Below, in pieces: positions 57,279 through 64,000 of a stretch of DNA of 64,000 bases. Made by a program: the position numbers and the translations under genes. Position 1 is the first letter of the stretch, and each line of letters begins with the position of its first letter. The stretch spans positions 868,001-932,000 of the forward strand of contig JBCAML010000005.1 of NCBI GenBank assembly GCA_038503075.1, given 5' to 3'. Below the pieces are notes generated by a model. The model saw only the letters and a list, made by a program, of their open reading frames with translations. It ran no database searches and was not told the origin of the DNA. This stretch comes from Gyromitra esculenta (Eukaryota > Ascomycota > Pezizomycetes > Pezizales > Discinaceae).

Positions 57279-59721
57279 TGTTTTAGCGTTTTGGAAAGCG
57301 AGTTTGGTCAAGTGGATGTCAGATACATCTTGGTTTTCATATTTTAATTTGTGTATAATGAGACCTTGGGTCAACTGGTCGGAATTTTTTCATTTTGGTT
57401 TTATTTTCTTTGGGAATTCTCTGGAGGTTGATAGGAGGTGGGATAAAGGAGAGGAACGATATCTGAGAATTAAAAGTACAATCCCTATAATCAGTTTATA
57501 TTTTATATGAAAATATAATTCGATTTAGGAATAAGGTCGTGTCAAGATTGGCGCGGCGACGTTAATCGTACCCCACAAGTGTCCCACAAGTTTTCACGAT
57601 CAACAGAGCTAGCTTTGCGACCTCAGGAAATGCCAAGCCATAACCAAACCTTTGAGTTTTGAGTTGATGATATCACGTATTCTCACTCGTGTTACTAATG
57701 AAGTTAGAGTACTGGTTTAAGTTAACCTCAAACCCCTTGTTTTGTGATCTCTACGCTCGGGAATCGAGTTTTAGAAATGTGGTTCACGATCGCTAAGAAC
57801 CTGCATAGAAATGTTGATCCTTCTGATTCAACGGGGACTGTCATGACTTCATCCATTTTCTCGTATTTCTAGTCACACAACAATATTGCGTAGCAGCCTG
57901 AGAAACATAGCACCTAGTGAGGCACTAGGGGGGCCATGGCACGAGTTAGTCTCTCTGTCTGAATATTTTTTGAATGTCCCACTGGAGAAAACTACACCTC
58001 TATCAACTCGTAAAACTTTTTCGACCCCAATACAACCAATACTCGACCAGAAAAACGATCGATGATCCGCGTCAATTCGAGCCCCGTCGTGGCTTCTCAC
58101 GTTTCGCGCCGTACGCCCCAAACCCAGAGAACTCTCTCCCATTACCCCCGATACAGCATTTGATAGCTGTGTTTCGAATTCCACCATGGCTAACTATCTA
58201 TTACTTCAAATGTCACTAGGAACTATCTGACTAAGATCACGAACCTGCCCGAATTATTGAAAGGTGCCGGAGGAAGCTAAGTTACTACGTTGCTTGTAAA
58301 CCCTTGTCTATGAAGTTCTGGCTTATAGGCTGCGTTTGGATTTTGTGATATAGTGTTGTTTAGTACAATGGCGTGGCGTATGTGGTAACTGGAGAAGGAG
58401 AATAAATAAATCGAAACTATGTAGCTATGTAAATTTAGGCACAAGTAATATTGCCCTCAATTGAAGAACATTATTGCCTCTTGGAACTTTCTATTCTCTA
58501 TTACTAAAATTGCAACGATACACGTAGTGATTATCGTTAGAGCTCTGCCAATCTTAGCATCATTTATGCCTTCGGCGCATATATATGCGACCCGCTTTGA
58601 CTAGATTTCTGGGGTTTAGTTTCGCCTTTACTGTTGATAAAGTTGTCTGGCAAAGCATAGTAATAGGGGAGTTAAATAATACACGATAAAGTATCCCATA
58701 GTCAGAGTCTTATCATTTACAGAATTCTCAAAAGGACTAAAATCCAGGTTTAGATTAAATCCCTGCCCCAGTCCTAGTGTCTCTTTAAGAACAGATTATG
58801 AAAAAAGAATGCCTATCAGTACTCCGGATATCATGTCTTATAAAACAATGATCTAAGTACAACCGAGCAGCTGTCTATACAATTACGAGAATAGGTTACC
58901 CCAGAAAGACATATTTTTAGACCGAGTAACAGTACATAGTTTAACGGTTAAACTCTACACTGGCAGTGCGTTTGAAATATCTAGCAGGGAGGATTTACCA
59001 TTTGAATACCTAATAGCCTAAAGGAGGGGTCGCTTACGCCCCTCCGCACGCACGTAGAAACCTATTTTGTAGGGATATAAGATCGAATCCCCATTTTTCA
59101 ATTTGACAAAATATTCCTAGGATGCCAATCAAAGGCAAATCCGGCTAGAAATATCCGTCGCTAGTATACAGTATATTTGGTCGAAATCTTAGATGATTGT
59201 AATCATATGCTTCACGAAATTTGTAGGTTGGTAGCTATAGTCAAAACGAAGGCAGAGAAAAGAAACAGTTTTAAGTTGTCAAAAACCCAAGGACTGGTCT
59301 TAGTTGGATGTATTTGGCAATATTGTAGACTCCTAGACCCCCCGAATCGTAAATGTAACTCCTAATATCATAAACGCCAACAAGAAATAACCACAACGTC
59401 ATCTCTTACTCAGAATACAACAAAACGAAGTAAGCAGAAAAGAAAACTACATCTCAGCATGCATTAATTAGACACACTTCTGCTGCGTTGCTTGTATCTG
59501 ACGATTATTCTCCTCTTACTGATACATGATATACATCTTTGAACCTAATTTCTCTATTTGTAGATTTAGATAGCCAAAGTTTTTCTTTTTTGCAGTCTCA
59601 AGATAAACGCTATTCGCCATGCTGTCGGACAAGTATCGCCTGCAAGGCATCAAAAAATTCGCACACTGAGTCTGATGGAGAGGGTGGGGAATTAAGAAGA
59701 ATAACCCCCTTCTTGATTAAG
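57279..59721. other. Intergenic region syntaxin-coiled-coil gene
   Basis: AT-rich, about 2.4 kb, only short frames. An AGATCGAATCCCC near 59090 resembles a B box but no tRNA fold was found. No conserved protein segment was recognised. Confidence 0.5.
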
Positions 59722-61466
59722 CTAAGAAACTTGAAGTACTCGAACGGCTTTGAATTTGGAAACAATGTCCGTAGGCGGATTCTCGATATATTTTTGGGCG
59801 TTCAGGGCAGGTTCTGGCTTGTCAACGTTATTCGCCGGGGAGGAGGATAGGTGGCGATTGTCTCTTCCCACCGACATCTTCGTAGGGTTGCGAGCAAAAA
59901 ATTCGAGTATACATCTATCGCCCGGTCCAGCAACAGGTTTGAGAGCACCTCTCTTTCTAGGGGTACCCTTCTTGATTGTATTCTCGTTTGTCAAATTTAG
60001 GTGATCGCTTCCGTCATTATTTTCGGCTTCTTCCCTTTTCTTCGGCTTCGGCCTCGTAGGAGCCATTGCAGTGGTCTTTGAAGGTGTCATTGCAGTGATC
60101 TTTGAAGGTGTCATTGCAGTGGTCGTTGAAGGTGTCTTTGCGGCAGACTTTGCTGCAGTCTTTGGAACCCTAATAGGAGATAATGGATTCTCCTCATCGC
60201 TTTCACCTATTGATAACCGCAACTCATAATCGACACGTGGAATTTCACGAAGCGAGTGTCTCGATCGAGCGCAAATATCCCTGGATCGATTTGGGATGGC
60301 AATCGTACTCCGGTCCACTGGATCTGTTCGAGATTGATCTTGAATAGAGAAGAGTGTGGGTAGTGATGGTGAGCTACGATGCCATTGCTCTCCCATTTCG
60401 ACCTCGGTAGGCCCATATTCAATTACAATGTCTTCAATGGCTCCATCTTCGTTTAATATCCCACCTAATTGGGATACCTCGCTCCGTGGTGATCTAGCCA
60501 TTCGAAATTCTTTAAGTAGGCTACTATCCCCACCATCACCCTCGGATAGATCGTTACATATAGCCGCTGTTGGGCTGTTCGATGCCCGATGTTTGTTATA
60601 CCGACGTCGAGTGGCCGATTTAGATGGGTTACTTAATTTTAGCGCATGCTCTTGTTTTCCGATTTCATTGGCGATATTAGAATCCCTTGTTGATTGCTTT
60701 TCTTTTCCATTCGGAATGGACAGAGACAGGCCCTTTTTTTCCACCTCTCCTTTGCTGAATTCGATTTCGCACACAGTTTTATACGTGCCAATTGGGAGAG
60801 GTGCCAATTCCCTATGACTTGCTGTTTGGGAGACTAAAACGAAATATTAGTGTGATGTCAAGGTTATGAAGAATAGACCTGATCTTACAATCCAATGCCC
60901 CGGTAGCTCCCCCCACGTTAATGTGTTCGCCATCCGAATCAATGTTCTCCATCACCCGGCCTTCCGACCCCAATAGCATATTTTTATTATTTTCAAATTG
61001 TTTGTTATATTTTGTCTCTTGTTTAAATACCCTTGCTTCCCTACCCGCATACCACTCTATGTCGCTGATCCTTCTCACCAACCCATCGTACCGTTCTTGC
61101 TGAGATTGGTGGAATTCTTCGTACTGCTTCTGTTGCTCATGGTAAAACATCTTTTCCGTGTGCTTTAGGTCCTCGACAGCATGGCGAATTGATACCAGGC
61201 CCTTAGCATCTGTATTTTGGTCTTGTGAGAAAATGCAGGAACAAAGTAACACGGAAACTGTTATTATTCCCAGGAAGGAGAAAGGTACATTTTTTATTTT
61301 GATTGTCGTCTTCGCTAGACGTGCTTGAGTGATTTCCCGTACTTGGTGACTGGCGGTAATGCCTCGGTTTCTTGTGTGGCGACCCCACATCTATTTCGCT
61401 ACTAGAGAGACTTCTAGCCCTCCTATCTCGTTTTGACGAGAAAATTTCTCTAGCGGTGCGTTCCAT
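59722..61466 (-). CDS. Hypothetical coiled-coil protein
   Basis: Three exons close a 540-aa frame: 61466-61289, 61221-60889 and 60833-59722. I do not recognise a family. The N-terminus is basic and Ser-rich (KRDRRARSLSSSE, SPHKKPRHYR), suggesting a nuclear protein. Residues ~60-160 are a Gln/Glu-rich coiled coil (EKMFYHEQQKQYEEFHQSQQ). The C-terminal part has a short Thr/Lys repeat (KTPSTTTAMTPSKITAMTPS) with matching nucleotide repeats at 60060-60150, and a segment near the end, GDRCILEFFARNP. Joins were chosen from GTACCT/CACAAG and GTAAGA/TTTTAG sites, both frame-preserving. The first junction is the less certain. An alternative reading from an ATG at 61390 would give a hydrophobic segment and is less consistent. 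Confidence 0.6.
60060..60150 (-). repeat. Short in-gene tandem repeat
   Basis: About three to four 30-bp units with the plus-strand core TCATTGCAGTG(A/G)TC(T/G)TTGAAGGTG, coding the TPSK-TAM repeat of the hypothetical protein. Confidence 0.7.
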
Positions 61467-64000
61467 CAGCTTTCGTTCCGAGTAACCTTAGGGGAGGTGG
61501 GAGGGAGTGATGATGGTATAGTAGAGCCGACGTCAAATGATTTGTGTACTTGGGCGCGAGACAGCAACACGGCGGCTGGGGTATCACGTTTTTCTTATTT
61601 AGGCGACCAACCCTACATGTATTCCTTCTCCATTAAGATGTTTTGCTAGAATTGTGCACACATACATGTAGCTCTAGTTTTGCCATTTGGATTAGCTACA
61701 ATACCAAAAAAGGGGGTAAAATTACAGCTAGAGTATTTCCGATTTCAGAAATAGGTAGTAGGGCTGCTAGGTTTTGAGAAATACCTTAATCTAGAGAATA
61801 TCTCATTCTATGAAATAGGCATTCTTTAAAATGCCACATCAATGCCAGATCCATTAAGTATTCATTAAAATACTGTACTACTGCAGGGTGTATTATATAG
61901 TTGTACCTCTTTTTTCTATGTACATGATGCTTTCCCTTGAGATTCTCATGATGTCTACCCTGACTCAAGGATAAGAATCTTGTAAATTTGATTCATCCAT
62001 AGCACCATCAATTTTTTACCTGTATCTATGGGCATCTCAAAGTTGGGGAATGCTTTTGAAAAATAAATTTTCATCTTGCTATACCTACTTGTACTAAGTA
62101 GGCTGATAGTTCACTCACATCGATGGTAATTGATTCCATAAACGTTGTTGAGGTATAAGACCTCAGGCTCGTTCCCATCCCCTACTACCTTTGGCTGCTG
62201 CGCACCGTAGGTAGCAACCTCCGGTAGTATGGGGCTGCCAGTGGGCATGAGACTAAGGCAGCGTGCTAGTGTGACTGTCCTGGGTAACAGGTCAAAAGCC
62301 TACTAGTACTAGTAGGCAGCAGGGTGACTGACCCAACCTAGGTCCGGCCTATTTTATGACCAGAATTTGCTGTGGTATTGGTACAGTATTGCTACCATAT
62401 CCCCTAGAATATAGTATTCATAGATAGCTCGATCTAAGTCGGAATTATTCAAAATATTGAATTTAGGGTAAAATGCAGCAGCACTATTAGAGCAAATCCA
62501 CCCCCCTTTTTGGTATTGTATGCTTAAATTTGTAGGAAAAAGTGCCCCGCTCAACTACCTTGCTTCTCAAGCGACTTGAGTTGTTCCGCAGCTTGTCCCG
62601 ACCCTACTATTCAAACTCTGAGATACATATGGTAAAGGAGTTCTGCTTAAATACCGCGAAACAAAGTGTCTTGCGTCCTTAGTTTTAAGATGTGGCGAAG
62701 TGCATGTAGTTGTATATAACGAGTATTAATTTTAACGTGCGATTTTGACTTAAAAAAGTATACTGTCGACACGCAAACGCTAGCGTAGTCTGAAGTCTCC
62801 TCGCGAGAATCGAGTGCAGGATTTATAACTACGGGATTCCTAGGTATGATGTTATTAGATCTAGAGATCTCAAACGTTTTAGGTAATTATAAGGGGTGGT
62901 CAAGAGGATAGAAACGATCGCGAGATAAATCATCAATACATATAGATTCAACTTTAGCGGATAAATCATGACCCTTAGTTCATACAGTGGCGGAAAGAGA
63001 GGTGTTTTCACTACCGCGTCGGTGAGAAATACGGGTTTAAGTTGGAAATGCTACCGAGTTGAGCAAAAAGTCCTGTAACACAGCTGACTTAATCTAGCAT
63101 TCTCCAGAATATCGCATCAATGCCGTACCAGAAGCATCCAGCTTTCCCGTACTGATTATCTAGTGGTACGAGAGCTTTCTTTTCATATATATCTAGAGTT
63201 GCAGTGAGTGAGACCTATCGAATTGACCATGACTTAGAGCACATCTTAGCAGTGCGGGCTCCCAAATGCTTCCTGAATTTGGTATCAAGTCCATTCAACT
63301 CTGATAAATCTCCCAACATAATTCATACATGTAGTGCAGTTAGCCTACTGAAATTTACCCCTCCTTGTGAGCCTGACAGAAGGTCTAATCGTTTTAGGAA
63401 CATCATTGCAGCCTGTCAAGATTAAATCAAAGGTGAAAGCTGCAATGGTACCATTTCATGATCATCAATACTACGAAAAAATCATAAACTCCAAATATAA
63501 ATTCATACCCTATCACTTGGTTTTGGCCTCAGACTGTTGCGACAGCCATAGAATCAATCACCAATCAACTCCTTTCAACATCAACTCCGTCAATTTCTAC
63601 AAGATATTATGGCAGAGTTAACGTTTACTTAGCCGATCAACAATATCAAAAGGGCAGCGGGGAGAACAAGTGAAAAAATTGCTATACTACATATAGATAG
63701 AGGAATATATTTAGATCTGTGATATTCGACTCCGTACTTTTATCTAGAGGCGAATTAGAGCTACATGTACCATATGCATATAAATCCTATTCATTCTAGT
63801 GGGATACGTGTCTATATACCATTATATACCAAAGTCTAAACGTTGAGCATAATTAGATAATGCTAATACATATATGTAATTCCTGAAGCCCATTTTCGCT
63901 GAACTCGATATTTGGCTGCCTGTAGAGTAGAGTACAAAAACTATGGAGAGAATTGAATGCTAGGGCTGGTGCTTGGCCCTCGAGTTTTTAGCAGCGTGCT
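61467..64000. other. Intergenic AT-rich region to window end
   Basis: No gene supported. It contains TACATGTA at 61614, 61663, 63326 and 63762, and the second copy of the dispersed repeat at about 62160-62260. The frames at 63204-63621 have no family resemblance. Confidence 0.5.
62160..62260 (+). repeat. Degenerate dispersed repeat (copy 2)
   Basis: Aligns in order with 1671-1755 (GTTCCCATCCCCTACTACC, CTGCTGCGCACCGTAG, GCATGAGACTAA). Family unknown. Confidence 0.5.

Noticed and set aside
59070..59100. tRNA suggested by GATCGAATCCCC
   Set aside because: No matching A box or cloverleaf upstream.
61203..61390. Hydrophobic segment GIITVSVLLCSCIF as a membrane anchor of the 59.7-61.5 kb protein
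   Set aside because: It arises only if the intron 61288-61222 is read through. The upstream exon joins downstream in frame without it. Kept as an alternative only.
63204..63621. Two overlapping frames near the right edge
   Set aside because: Short, AT-rich, no family signature.

Overview
The window is nuclear DNA of a filamentous ascomycete (Pezizomycotina). The genes are interrupted by short GT-AG introns of about 50-110 nt. The gene set is typical of such fungi: SLY41, RRP40, a HOOK adaptor, HEM13, ATG8, cactin, NCE101, ERG27, mS33/RSM27, CIT1 and an SSO-type syntaxin. The mobile elements are chromodomain Ty3/Gypsy retrotransposons and a Tad-like LINE. The long gene-poor stretches and nested elements would fit a repeat-rich lineage such as Pezizomycetes (truffle relatives), but that is a guess. 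For most spliced genes, exon coordinates were derived by hand so that every reading frame closes.

Layout. 1-1298 is the 3' part of an ankyrin-repeat gene that runs off the left edge. 3.1-22.3 kb is a compact housekeeping block: SLY41-like transporter (-), RRP40 (-), HOOK (+), HEM13 (-), ATG8 (+), cactin (+), NCE101 (-), ERG27 (+), mitochondrial ribosomal mS33 (-) and citrate synthase (-). 22.3-28.4 kb is gene-poor. It holds a heavily decayed MFS sugar-transporter pseudogene (26.4-27.9 kb) and a 340-bp A/T simple-sequence tract. 28.4-53.9 kb is a nested retrotransposon island. 56.1-57.3 kb is an SSO1/2-like syntaxin, and 59.7-61.5 kb is an unrecognised coiled-coil gene. The rest is AT-rich intergenic DNA.

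The transposon island can be read as layers. Two pieces of Tad-like LINE (minus strand) form the outer edges at 28.4-28.8 and 50.3-53.9 kb. Element 1 (plus) starts inside LINE ORF2. Its 5' LTR is split by a solo LTR (target duplication CTATT), which is itself split by another solo LTR (CGAAG). Its pol is split by the full-length element 2 (31680-37532, GATAT) and by a 913-bp solo LTR of another family (CTACT). Element 4 (minus, a second LTR subfamily) abuts the broken end of element 1 and contains the nearly complete element 3 (minus).

The most interesting signals are in these retrotransposons. All four gag copies end in the -1 slippery heptamer TTTAAAC directly before the TAG stop. After a 6-nt spacer comes a hairpin with a 16-nt loop whose stem is kept by compensatory changes between copies, and pol continues open in the -1 frame. 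This is a complete programmed-frameshift cassette. Just inside the 5' LTR of each element lies ACGTTGCTT, the exact complement of an AAGCAACGT placed about 42-50 nt downstream of the LTR TATA box. That points to self-primed (Tf1-like) reverse transcription. The LTR ends are TTTCA...TGAGA instead of TG...CA. The LINE has a UAAUG stop/start junction between its ORFs and a cluster of GATA sites upstream of ORF1.
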